64,000 nucleotides of DNA. It comes from Bradyrhizobium daqingense (GTDB taxonomy: Bacteria; Pseudomonadota; Alphaproteobacteria; Rhizobiales; Xanthobacteraceae). The first letter of the stretch is position 1. Each line of letters begins with the position of its first letter. Below are positions 30,981 to 38,870 of the stretch, piece by piece. The notes under the pieces are model-generated. The model was not told the DNA's origin and made no database searches. It saw only the letters and a program-made list of their open reading frames with translations. A program made the position numbers and the translations under genes. The DNA lies in NCBI RefSeq assembly GCF_021044685.1, contig NZ_CP088014.1, forward strand, positions 5,566,001-5,630,000. The letters run 5' to 3'.

Positions 30981-33155
30981 TTACAGCCGCGCGCTTGCGG
31001 TGTAGTGGATGAAGGACTGCACGTGGGGAACAGCATTGGGGCCACCCGTCGAGAATCCGTTTTTGGAAACGTTGAAAATCCCCGGATTTATGGTGGCGTT
31101 ATGGTTCCATGTTGACGTGTTGGACGTGGGGTAGGACATCTTGCTCGCGTTACCTGCGCCGTCCCAATAATTGACGCTCGGAGCGACACGCATGGGCACG
31201 TCAAAGTTAACCGCCCCATGCCCGGTCGCAGACGCATCATTCATTCCGCCAGCAACTAGACCTGCCGTGGTGGCGGTGCCAGGTACTGTTTCCGGCTCGT
31301 AGCTTTTGCGCCAGTAGCGCTTGCACTTGCGCAATTCGTCATCGAGATCGGGAAGTTGGAAAGACGGCGCGGCGCTGCCCTCGTAAAGACCGACGTCGAA
31401 CAGCTCGAACACGTTTCCGTTCGTTCCCATGAGGTTGAACTGGTTGGGGGATCCGAACACATTCGTCGCCTGCCAGCTACCTGCAGCTTGCTGGAAGCCG
31501 CTGCCGGCCATTAAGCCCCACCGTATCCAGAGCCCTACAGTGTTGTCCTTTGCCCAAACGCCAGTCTGGTCCCCGGGAATCGTAACGCTCTTGGTCACGT
31601 CCGTGTTGGCTTCCGGACCTGAGATCGTGTACTCGGCAACGTAGCTACGATTTTGCGCAGCATTGAGGAACGTCACACTGTACGTCCCTGCCGGTGCCTT
31701 GACGCCGAACTGCACGGTGACAGTTTTTGCTGAGGCGGACCCGTACAGCAGATCGCCCGCGCGAAGGCCTTCGATCTTCTGGTCAATCCAGACAATATCC
31801 GATCCACCCAGAACCGCATCGGCCGTGGTCACGGTGACCCGCAGTCTGTTAGGGGAGCCGCCGGGGGTGACACTGGCAACCTGCGCGGCAGAATAAACCG
31901 CACTTGTCGTTCCGTAATTGACGGCGAACTGATCCACCGGGAAGTAACCCGGCGCGCTGCCGGCCGTCGTTCCGTTCTCCTGCGACACCATCATGGCGCT
32001 GTTCAGAAGATAGTTCTTCTTCAGGACGTCGAGATTGGCGCGCGCCTGCGCTTTTTGCGCGGCGGTCAGAGTCTGCGCAGCATAACGGATCAGCGAAAGC
32101 GTCGTGGCAAAAGATGCCGCGTTGAATTCCGAGCCGTTGTTGGCCGCAGTGACATCTCCCGGGCCGGTATCGCCAGCGCGAGAGAACGTTACCGCGAACG
32201 TGTCGGCATTGGTAAACGCGCCGCTGCCGGCGCCGTTCGCCAGGGTGAGCTTGCGGTAGCCCGTACCGTCGACCACCGAACCGGTCATGCGAAACTGTGC
32301 CCAAACGGTTGGGTCGGTTGTCTTCTCGAACCGAACGTAACCCTTGGTCGTTCCCGTGCTGTCGTCCCAGGTGTCAAGGATAGCCGTGATTGACGCGCCG
32401 CCGACCTGCGTGTTGTCGATATAGGCGGCCGTGGCGCTGGCCGGCGTTGCATTGTTGAGCCGGAAAACGCCCGCGCCGGGATCGGCATCAGCGGTCGTGG
32501 TGGAATAGGTCAGTTTGATTCCGGCTACATCGCCCTTGGCGCCCGTCGCGCCCGCGTCACCCTTGCTCGCCAGCAATTGCCAATAGGTCGTATTCGGCGG
32601 CGTGTGGTTCGTGTGGTCGAGCACGCAAACATAGCTCGCTCCGTCCAGCGACACGACATCACCGACGACGTAATCTGTGCCGCTGTCCCATGCTCCGGTA
32701 AGGTTGAATCCCTTGTAAATACCGAGAAAGGTCCAGACGCCCGCGATCTTGACCCAAGTCTTGCCGGTCGTCGGCTGGAACGCATACTGCCCGTCATCCC
32801 CAAGCGAAGGATCCGGCTCTGTTTCATCGATGTCGACAAAGACGAAATAGCCCGAGGTATTGAACGCCGCAACGAGTTCATTGACCGTCGCCATGGCCTC
32901 AGAGCCCGCAAAGCGCTGCGGCGATACCTTCCAGATCGTATAGGCAACACCCGTCTGCGCGCCGCCGCCCCACGGCGGAATGATCAGATGCGTGGTGTCG
33001 GTCACATCCGAAATGACGGACTGAAAATTGCCAATCTGGAAAATGTCGCCGGGCTTGACGTTCGTTCCGGACCAGATCGTGCTCGTGCCCGTGACGGTCG
33101 TTCCGCCTGCGCCAACGGTGGCCAGGCCGGTGGAATAGCTTGCAAGCGCTGTCAT
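30981..33155 (-). CDS. Phage tail fibre / receptor-binding protein
   Basis: The protein has 724 residues, rich in Thr/Ser/Gly/Asn. An N-terminal beta region (TVTGTSTIWSGTNVKPGDIF) is followed by a carbohydrate-binding type V/XII-like stretch (DYVVGDVVSLDGASYVCVLDHTNHTPPNTTYWQLL). A short collagen-like run (GDAGATGAKGD) and a large repetitive beta part carry it to the C-terminus. The composition and collagen-like hinge fit a tail fibre that contacts the host surface. Its start ATGA overlaps the stop of a 55-codon gene. Confidence 0.8.
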   Translation of the reverse strand: MTALASYSTGLATVGAGGTTVTGTSTIWSGTNVKPGDIFQIGNFQSVISDVTDTTHLIIPPWGGGAQTGVAYTIWKVSPQRFAGSEAMATVNELVAAFNTSGYFVFVDIDETEPDPSLGDDGQYAFQPTTGKTWVKIAGVWTFLGIYKGFNLTGAWDSGTDYVVGDVVSLDGASYVCVLDHTNHTPPNTTYWQLLASKGDAGATGAKGDVAGIKLTYSTTTADADPGAGVFRLNNATPASATAAYIDNTQVGGASITAILDTWDDSTGTTKGYVRFEKTTDPTVWAQFRMTGSVVDGTGYRKLTLANGAGSGAFTNADTFAVTFSRAGDTGPGDVTAANNGSEFNAASFATTLSLIRYAAQTLTAAQKAQARANLDVLKKNYLLNSAMMVSQENGTTAGSAPGYFPVDQFAVNYGTTSAVYSAAQVASVTPGGSPNRLRVTVTTADAVLGGSDIVWIDQKIEGLRAGDLLYGSASAKTVTVQFGVKAPAGTYSVTFLNAAQNRSYVAEYTISGPEANTDVTKSVTIPGDQTGVWAKDNTVGLWIRWGLMAGSGFQQAAGSWQATNVFGSPNQFNLMGTNGNVFELFDVGLYEGSAAPSFQLPDLDDELRKCKRYWRKSYEPETVPGTATTAGLVAGGMNDASATGHGAVNFDVPMRVAPSVNYWDGAGNASKMSYPTSNTSTWNHNATINPGIFNVSKNGFSTGGPNAVPHVQSFIHYTASARL

Positions 33156-33319
33156 TTGTGTTTCCGTGCGCTAAGGATTGCGTTCGCTTCCTCGCTCGGA
33201 AGCCATCGGCCGTCGACCTTCTGCCAATATCTGCCGGTTGAAGGCTGAAAAGCGACCAGACCGCGCGCGTCGGGCGGTGGCTCCGTTAGGTCGGGTGGAA
33301 GGTTGTGAAGTTCAGTCAT
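33152..33319 (-). CDS. Hidden 55-residue phage protein coupled on both sides
   Basis: The frame gives MTELHNLPPDLTEPPPDARG and ends ILSARKHK. It is linked at both ends by ATGA overlaps, with the stop of the Ntn-type gene (33316) and the start of the tail-fibre gene (33155). Such double coupling argues it is real although short. The middle (GLVAFQPSTGRYWQKVDGRWLP) resembles a compact beta domain. No function is recognised. Confidence 0.7.
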   Translation of the reverse strand: MTELHNLPPDLTEPPPDARGLVAFQPSTGRYWQKVDGRWLPSEEANAILSARKHK

Positions 33320-33936
33320 TCGATCTCATCCGGCCACCGCTTCAGCACCTGGATCCGGATCCCTTCAGCGTCGACCTGCGTGTGTTGCGCAAAGCCACCG
33401 ACAAGCCCAGTGACGGTGGCGCCCCCGAACGTTCCTGCATCGGGTTGGTAAAACTGCGCGGCGCGCTGCTTCTCAAGCAGCCGCAATCCATCCTCGGGGG
33501 ACTGCATGTCTGATGCGTCCACGGTGGGGCGGATGTATCGGTCGACCGCTCGTCCCTTGAAAATGCCGTGCTCAAAATGGCATTCGACGAGATGGATCAA
33601 CGGGCCGGTATTCTCTGACCAACCTGCAAGCACGACATCGCACCGGCCCGTCAGGTTTTGGCCAAGTGCCTTTGTCCGAGTGGAGCACATCTTGATCAGA
33701 TCCGGCATTGCCTCAGCGAGTGAGGGCAACTCTGCGAACTGATTCTCCAAGAGCTGTGCAGACAGCAGAGTCGGCACCGCGACGTGGCCTGTGGTCGCAA
33801 AAATGCAGTTGTTCTGAGGTATCGTGTATACTTTTGTCCCTATGCCACCAGGTTTACCGGACGCCGAGTCGCACCACAAGCCATCCGAGAAGACATGAAC
33901 TGCGTGCTCGGATCTGAAGGCAGAGATCGCAGTCAT
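33316..33936 (-). CDS. Proteasome-like Ntn-hydrolase-type protein (Thr1 form)
   Basis: The protein has 206 residues. Met removal leaves Thr1 (TAISAFRSEHAVHVFSDG). Asp17 falls in FSDG and Lys34 in GTKVYTIP, which again matches the Thr1-Asp17-Lys33 plan of proteasome beta subunits. CIFATTGHVAVPTLL is the strand-helix that follows in that fold. It shares its opening with the 248-residue protein at 28887 (both read xAISAxx...AVH). It lies just upstream of the tail fibre in the same transcript and overlaps short genes by ATGA on each side. Confidence 0.7.
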   Translation of the reverse strand: MTAISAFRSEHAVHVFSDGLWCDSASGKPGGIGTKVYTIPQNNCIFATTGHVAVPTLLSAQLLENQFAELPSLAEAMPDLIKMCSTRTKALGQNLTGRCDVVLAGWSENTGPLIHLVECHFEHGIFKGRAVDRYIRPTVDASDMQSPEDGLRLLEKQRAAQFYQPDAGTFGGATVTGLVGGFAQHTQVDAEGIRIQVLKRWPDEIE

Positions 33937-34058
33937 TCGTCGTCCCCTTCGGTCTCAGCCTCTTCGGCGGTTTCGAGGATTTCTGCTTCGCCGCACAGGG
34001 TGCCAGTGATGCCGACGGTCGCGAGAGCGGCGCCGGCCAATGCTGTAAAAATTGCCAT
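33933..34058 (-). CDS. Hidden 41-residue phage protein, hydrophobic N-terminus
   Basis: The frame reads MAIFTALAGAALATVGITGT in its first half, a likely membrane helix, then an acidic tail (EILETAEEAETEGDDE). GGAG lies six bases before the ATG, and the stop overlaps the next start by ATGA. It may be a small membrane protein of the phage module. Nothing else can be said. Confidence 0.65.
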   Translation of the reverse strand: MAIFTALAGAALATVGITGTLCGEAEILETAEEAETEGDDE

Positions 34059-34076
34059 CAAAGTCTCCGTTGGAAG

Positions 34077-34445
34077 TTAATCTAGAAGGTCGTCTTCGGG
34101 CTCTTCAGGCGCCCAACTAAGCTTGCTTGCATCAGTGGGCGTCATCCCCATCGAACCGAGACACAACCGCAGCAGCCCCATTGCCTGCACGCCAACATCC
34201 TGACCTGAGGCGAGGCGCGCTCGTACGACGCTGGCGATTTCCACAAGGCCCCGGTGGCTAAAGTTCAACCAGGGGGCCTCACCTTCGAAGGTATGCCAGA
34301 CCTCCGCCTGAGCCGGCTTCATCCATTTGGGCGGCTTACCTAGCGGTGCAGCGGTAGGTTCGTTGCGCCGCTTATGGCGTTCCGGGTGAACAATCTCACG
34401 GCCCTCAATGAGGGCCTTCGCCCTCGGTAGACGTGGTTTCGGCAA
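34077..34445 (-). CDS. Phage terminase small subunit, P27-like
   Basis: The 122-residue protein contains KRRNEPTAAPLGKPPKW followed by AEVWHTFEGEAPWL, and near its C-terminus LLRLCLGSMGMTPTDASKL. This is the P27-like small-terminase pattern, where the region after PLG.PP and the final LR..L..LG..P form the helical DNA-recognition part. It would bind the phage DNA packaging site. No gene for the ATPase large subunit follows on this strand. Confidence 0.75.
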   Translation of the reverse strand: MPKPRLPRAKALIEGREIVHPERHKRRNEPTAAPLGKPPKWMKPAQAEVWHTFEGEAPWLNFSHRGLVEIASVVRARLASGQDVGVQAMGLLRLCLGSMGMTPTDASKLSWAPEEPEDDLLD

Positions 34446-34536
34446 ATCCTGCCCTCAACTTTTGAATGGGAGAAGCGCGCAAAAAGGGGGGACCCGGGTA
34501 GCAAGTGCCGAGGGCCTGAAGCCCATCGGACACCCC

Positions 34537-34842
34537 TCACCCGTCAACCGGCCAGCCGTCCGCCCCGAACGTCACCACGGCCTGCCCAAGGTCTTCGCGC
34601 TGACCGCGTGATGCATGACAGGCCTTGCAGGTGGAGACGAATGGGCCCGAGAAAAAACGACCGATGTCGCCCTTGTGAGGGCCATCGTGGTGCACTTCGG
34701 TAGCTGGCTCGACTACGCCTTGCTCTAGACACCATTCGCACAGCGGCTGCATCGCCAACTGTGCTGCCCTTGTCGCGCGCCATTGGGCGGTGCTGTAGAG
34801 CTTGCGCCACTGCTTGGCTTCGGGACTGCGATGGTCGGTCAC
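34537..34842 (-). CDS. HNH endonuclease of phage type
   Basis: The 101-residue protein has the CEWCLEQGVVEPATEVHHDGP core with CxxC and HH, and the second zinc pair in STCKACHASR, the full HNH set. Its start overlaps the stop of the prohead protease gene by ATGA. HNH enzymes beside small-terminase genes are needed in many HK97-like phages for packaging-site cleavage. Confidence 0.88.
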   Translation of the reverse strand: MTDHRSPEAKQWRKLYSTAQWRATRAAQLAMQPLCEWCLEQGVVEPATEVHHDGPHKGDIGRFFSGPFVSTCKACHASRGQREDLGQAVVTFGADGWPVDG

Positions 34843-35393
34843 GCAATCCCACGCCGCAGCTGCGCTTCTCGAATTCGTCGGAGTGCAGCCTGACTGTTGG
34901 TTTCGGCAACAGAGCGCGAGCTAATCCAAGCGCTGGTCGCCTCATACGCTGGATTCGCTAAAAGCGAAATTTCGTAAAGCTCGATTTCGCGAATGATGCG
35001 GAGTGGCATCTCATCATCGTCCGACCAATCATGCCACAGCACCCGGAATCCGAACGAGCAGCCTTTCACCGCGCGGCTGCGCACCGTACCCAGCGCCTCT
35101 TGACCGGATGGCGTGCTGGCATCCACGTCCAGTTCAAAGGACAATCCGATTGGCGTATCCTTGAGGCGGAGCGAACCTGCCGCCTGCCGTCCCAATACTC
35201 GGCCCCAATCATGGGCTAGCAAGGCCACCACATCGCCAGTGGCGATGGTCTTGGAAAATGCGCCCCGCGCGATCTTTTCGGTATACTCGCCGCCAATGAT
35301 TGTCGGCGAGTCATAGAGCGCGCAATAACCTCGAATGATGGTGCCGGCTTGCTCCGCGGAAGCGTCACGGACCTCTATATCAGCGGCCGGCAC
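34839..35393 (-). CDS. HK97-type prohead protease
   Basis: A GTG start at 35393 behind GGAGGG gives 184 residues. The alternative ATG at 35477 would overlap a 57-codon gene by over 90 bases. The U35-type fold is marked by AGTIIRGYCALYDSP, the catalytic His in LLAHDWGRVLGRQ and the Ser in KGCSFGFRV, then IREIELYEISLLANPAYE, the typical closing motif. It would mature capsid proteins, but no major capsid gene follows. Confidence 0.85.
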   Translation of the reverse strand: MPAADIEVRDASAEQAGTIIRGYCALYDSPTIIGGEYTEKIARGAFSKTIATGDVVALLAHDWGRVLGRQAAGSLRLKDTPIGLSFELDVDASTPSGQEALGTVRSRAVKGCSFGFRVLWHDWSDDDEMPLRIIREIELYEISLLANPAYEATSAWISSRSVAETNSQAALRRIREAQLRRGIA

Positions 35394-35553
35394 GCTTGGC
35401 TTCCCTCCGTTTTGCGTCGAGCTTCTCTTGCCTGTTCTTCCGCAAAGCTCGCGCAATCGCGAGCGGGGTAGGATCATCGACGTTCAGAACCTTACCGCGC
35501 AAGGTGACTTTCGCCTTCGGCTTAACTCGCTGCTTTTCGGCACGCTCAAACAT
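35380..35553 (-). CDS. Hidden 57-residue basic phage protein
   Basis: The frame reads MFERAEKQRVKPKAKVTLRG and ends KRREAKRAGR, with a strongly basic tail. Its start overlaps the stop of the gene at 35546 by eight bases, and its stop overlaps the GTG of the prohead protease by 14. The tight packing favours a true gene, but function is unknown. Confidence 0.6.
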   Translation of the reverse strand: MFERAEKQRVKPKAKVTLRGKVLNVDDPTPLAIARALRKNRQEKLDAKRREAKRAGR

Positions 35554-36130
35554 TGTAACCAGCCTCCGCGCATTCCTTCAAGAAATAGGAGATTTTGCCG
35601 TCTGTCCTATCGCCAAGAAAGAACGGAACCACCGGGTTTAAATAGGCTCTAGCAACATCCTCACGATCCAAGTCATCAAAAAGCTCATCAAGCGACCGAC
35701 GAGCGGCTTCCACCTCACTCAACAATGTGCACAGGACCCGAAGGCGACGACCGTATTCAGGCCGCACGGTTGCACAAACCATTGCGCTGGCTCGGCCGCG
35801 GGCCTCTTCCACACGTCGGCGGAGAATTTCTTGCGCGGCCTCGATGTTGGCCATTTCCGTCGCCACTACGCGGAGCCGCTGCGATAATCCGGTGACGGAG
35901 TCCTCGGGATCGCCAAGCAATCGCGCAACGTCGGGCGCAACACGCTGGCCACCAGCAGCTTTTTCAGCTTCGATATCGCGATCGAGTTTCGAGCGCTCGT
36001 CGCGCAGGTTGACATAGCGATTATGCAACTCGTTCTGCTTGGCAACCAGGGCCGCATATTCCGGGCTTGATTCCGCCAATGTCGGAATGCGATACGGCTC
36101 TGCCGCCGTGGCCTTCTTTAAAGTAGCCAT
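35546..36130 (-). CDS. Coiled-coil phage protein, unknown function
   Basis: The 194-residue protein is mostly alpha-helical and charged (YAALVAKQNELHNRYVNLRD, SQRLRVVATEMANIEAAQEIL). It could be a scaffold or head-assembly protein, given its place before the prohead protease gene, but no family is recognised. The ATG directly abuts the stop of the preceding gene. Confidence 0.6.
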   Translation of the reverse strand: MATLKKATAAEPYRIPTLAESSPEYAALVAKQNELHNRYVNLRDERSKLDRDIEAEKAAGGQRVAPDVARLLGDPEDSVTGLSQRLRVVATEMANIEAAQEILRRRVEEARGRASAMVCATVRPEYGRRLRVLCTLLSEVEAARRSLDELFDDLDREDVARAYLNPVVPFFLGDRTDGKISYFLKECAEAGYNV

Positions 36131-36679
36131 TTAGAACAAATCCCTCATCAAATTTGCGAACGACTCACCCCTAACCAACCCAGCGACGCGGCGCGGCGCC
36201 TGCTGATGAGTTGCAAGCTGGCCCGGCAACACGAAGCGATTCACAGTGCCTTCCGGTGTATGCGCGGACATCTCTCTCCATCCGTGGGCGAATTCAAAAC
36301 GATGGCCGCGAAGGTCATCGACAGCGGCGGCGGAGCCACCAACCGCTACCTCGGATTGGGTTTCCAAATATTCCAGGGCAGACCGCGGGATGCTGGCCGG
36401 CGCATCCGCTGACAGGACAGCACCGCCAGGAGTCATCACGCTGTACGCGCGGGCATGTTCCGCGGCCTCAGCCAGCACGGGGGCTGACATCAGCGTGGCG
36501 AGCAGCAAGCAAACGTCGCGATGCTCCAGTTCGGGAGCGCGGCCGGGGCCGCCGAGTGGCAGCAGATCGTTTTCTTGCAATCTCCGAGCGACGCTATAGC
36601 CGCGCGATCTGGGAAAGCCGATGTGTCGCTCGATCGCGTCGAGCACAGCGTTCAACGTGGCCAATTGGCCATCCTCCAT
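36131..36679 (-). CDS. Phage protein of unknown function, 182 residues
   Basis: The first gene of the minus-strand structural transcript. The opening GQLATLNAVLDAIERHIGFPR and SVARRLQENDLLPLGGPG look like a helix-turn-helix-type start, followed by an Ala-rich helical body. No named domain is recognised. The upstream 300 bases are divergent with a plus-strand gene, so the phage promoter probably lies there. Confidence 0.6.
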   Translation of the reverse strand: MEDGQLATLNAVLDAIERHIGFPRSRGYSVARRLQENDLLPLGGPGRAPELEHRDVCLLLATLMSAPVLAEAAEHARAYSVMTPGGAVLSADAPASIPRSALEYLETQSEVAVGGSAAAVDDLRGHRFEFAHGWREMSAHTPEGTVNRFVLPGQLATHQQAPRRVAGLVRGESFANLMRDLF

Positions 36680-36734
36680 AAATTGTTAGTTGCGACTGTT
36701 GGGGCAAATAATAAGCCGCGGCGCGGCTTGAAAA

Positions 36735-36758
36735 GAGGTGCGCCGGGATCGAACCGGC
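36735..36758 (-). other. tRNA T-arm-like fragment
   Basis: On the minus strand GCCGG-TTCGATC-CCGGC forms a normal T-arm, followed by GCACCTC. No matching acceptor strand lies about 75 bases upstream, so it is a partial tRNA-like piece and not a gene. It lies in the 315-base space between the phage transcript and the plus-strand gene at 36995. Otherwise that space holds nothing I can name. Confidence 0.4.
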
Positions 36759-36994
36759 GCGAGTTGCACAACACGTAGAGGGTAAGCGCCCCCACGGGGT
36801 ATTTGGCGGAATGAGTGGCAGATTAGGGACTTCGGTCCAACCGCGGGCACTCGCGAGTAACTAGTTTGAAATTGCCAGTGGCCTAATTGGAACACCGGCC
36901 GGGTTGGCCTGTTGCCCTGTTATCACCGGGATCCATCAAGGCGACCCCTGACCGAGAGACAATGCTGCGCTCCCCGCCCCACGGAGGAGCCGCT

Positions 36995-37243
36995 ATGCCC
37001 CGCTACTATTTCCACGTCCTGAACGGCAAAATGTTGATCGATGACGTCGGCCTCGAAGTGACCGACATTGAGATTGTCAAAGTAGAGGCAGTGAAGTACG
37101 CCGGCACCGTCCTGTCGTCGGAGCAGCCGACAGACATGTGGAAAGGGATAGCCTGGCACATGAAGGTCACGGACGCCCCATCACCTGACGAAGGGCAAAC
37201 CTACCTCACGCTCACCTTAACCGCCACGGACGGCGCTGCTTAG
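36995..37243 (+). CDS. DUF6894-type small protein
   Basis: The protein has 82 residues from the ATG at 36995, which follows GGAGGA. It begins MPRYYFHVLNGKMLIDDVG, the usual DUF6894 start, and continues to LTLTATDG. It is unrelated in strand to the other member at 28589. Function is unknown. It is the first of three short plus-strand genes (36995-37830). Confidence 0.75.
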   Translation: MPRYYFHVLNGKMLIDDVGLEVTDIEIVKVEAVKYAGTVLSSEQPTDMWKGIAWHMKVTDAPSPDEGQTYLTLTLTATDGAA

Positions 37244-37398
37244 TTAGAGAGAGTTCCAGAGGCGGTGGTCAATATTGCTCAGTTTTGGTCCGCCACAGGT
37301 GTTAACAACATCTATCATCGCGAGGCCCTTGGCATATATCGGTGATGAGAACGCCATCACGCGCTCCCGCCTCCTTCCTCTGGATAGGAGCTAGCGCC

Positions 37399-37596
37399 AT
37401 GCAGCGACGCCGTATCAAGCAAATCGCATCACTTGAAGAACGACTTGCCGCAGAGGCCTTGCGCCTTCGTCAGGAAGCCAGATCGCTTCCACCGGGTATC
37501 GAGCGGGAGCGAGCGATCCGCAAAGCCCGGCAAGCGGAGACCGGCTCGCATATCAGCGAATGGCTGAACTCTCCCGGACTACAGCCGCCCGAATGA
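37399..37596 (+). CDS. Small charged protein, rhizobial type
   Basis: AGGAG lies eight bases before the ATG at 37399. The 65-residue product (MQRRRIKQIASLEERLAAEA, ERERAIRKARQAETGSHISE) is helical and basic. Its form recalls a short family often seen in Bradyrhizobium, with no known role. It is flanked by other short genes. Confidence 0.65.
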   Translation: MQRRRIKQIASLEERLAAEALRLRQEARSLPPGIERERAIRKARQAETGSHISEWLNSPGLQPPE

Positions 37597-37665
37597 TCTG
37601 CGCTAGCTAGATAGAGTCTAAACCAATTAGCAGAACTTTTTACCGGTATTCACGTATTACGGAGT

Positions 37666-37830
37666 ATGAACCGTGAGCACGAAAAGCAGGTACTTGAGGA
37701 GAGGTTGGAGCGTTGTCGTGAGCTGGCGCTGCAGTTCCCGACAGGCGCGACGGCGGATTTGATCCGGGAGCTAGAAGCCGACCTTCGGGAGCAGCTCCTC
37801 GCGCTACAGAAGAATAAGGCCGCCAGCTGA
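37666..37830 (+). CDS. Short helical protein, 54 residues
   Basis: The frame reads MNREHEKQVLEERLERCREL and continues with LIRELEADLREQLLAL. It is all helix-forming, like a short coiled coil. GGAG lies only one base before the start, so the ribosome site is not ideal. A hairpin overlaps the stop. The composition favours a real protein. Confidence 0.5.
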   Translation: MNREHEKQVLEERLERCRELALQFPTGATADLIRELEADLREQLLALQKNKAAS

Positions 37831-37838
37831 GGCGGCCT
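37817..37838. terminator. Hairpin terminator between convergent genes
   Basis: An eight-base stem AGGCCGCC/GGCGGCCT with loop AGCTGA spans the stop of the 54-residue gene. It ends 19 bases before the stop of the convergent 257-residue gene. The downstream tail is pyrimidine-rich and not a T-run. Confidence 0.55.
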
Positions 37839-37856
37839 CTTCCATTCCATGAGCCC

Positions 37857-38630
37857 TCACGCCGCCTCCCGATCGGCGGCATCCCGCTTGGCGTACTCCG
37901 CCATCAGCTTTACGATTGCGCCGTCAACCAGCTTTACAGCCATGCGCTCGCCGCTCTTGGCACTCAGCCCTAACTCCTCGCCGATCTCCTCGGCTGTATC
38001 CGCCCCCAGGGCCAGCTCCAGCACGCGACAAACTTCCCGCCCTAACCGGCGCTTCATGGCCGTGTGATCCATGCGCCGGGCAGCGTCATCCTGGACGTTC
38101 GGCAGCTCGTCGGGCATGTGGCCAGCATCGAGCTTCGCCTTATCCTCGGTCGGACCGCGCGGCTCGCTGAACGTCTCGTTCAGTGAGCGATACCGGCCTC
38201 GCGTCTTTACGGCAACGATCCTGCCATGGGCACCAAAGAGGATCCGGTTGGCTCTCTCGGGCCGGCCCTGCTTACGGTCCTCTTCGTCGGCTTCCCACGC
38301 CGCCATGATGGCGTCGCCGTCTGGGCACTCCTCGCCGACGCGGGAATCTATGCGACTGATCTCGGTGCGGCCGGTGTCATCGACGGGCGCGTTATCGTTG
38401 GCGGCGTGCAGCGCCCCCTCGGGCAGCGACATGCTCTCGTCGTCCGCGTAGCGCTCCAGTGCCTGGATCTCGCGCCAGGCTGCGGCGCGCTTCAGCCTAG
38501 CGAAGGTTGGCCAGTGCTGGTTGCGAACGCGAACCTCTCGGTTGTCGTCCTGTGCGGCGCGCAGCTGGGCTACGATGCGACGATGTTCTTCCGGGCTGCG
38601 TAGCTGGTTGTCGTTTGCTGGTTTCTTCAC
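37857..38630 (-). CDS. Phage-region protein, 257 residues, helix-turn-helix-like C-terminus
   Basis: The N-terminus (KKPANDNQLRSPEEHRRIV) carries the NDN-type motif common in alphaproteobacterial phage proteins. The C-terminal 60 residues (LGREVCRVLELALGADTAEEI, GEELGLSAKSGERMAVK) look like a sigma-factor-type or DNA-binding helix-turn-helix. A role in phage regulation is possible but not shown. No other domain is recognised. Confidence 0.55.
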   Translation of the reverse strand: MKKPANDNQLRSPEEHRRIVAQLRAAQDDNREVRVRNQHWPTFARLKRAAAWREIQALERYADDESMSLPEGALHAANDNAPVDDTGRTEISRIDSRVGEECPDGDAIMAAWEADEEDRKQGRPERANRILFGAHGRIVAVKTRGRYRSLNETFSEPRGPTEDKAKLDAGHMPDELPNVQDDAARRMDHTAMKRRLGREVCRVLELALGADTAEEIGEELGLSAKSGERMAVKLVDGAIVKLMAEYAKRDAADREAA

Positions 38631-38870
38631 GTGAGTGCACCCTTGCAGGGTTTCGTTCTGGCCATTTACTGGCTCATGGGGTGGCCGCTAGCTCGGCTGC
38701 ACCCGGGAAAATAATCTCGAAACCCACGCCGTAGCGTTTGCGAGGGGCCGCCCGGTAGTTATTGGGCAAGCCCATAGAGATCTAACCCAGCCCCGTTGGA
38801 AATCACCCCCGAGGCTATAGCGCGATCAGGCACTTGGCCGCGGAAACGGGGCTGGAGGAAATCACCCCGA

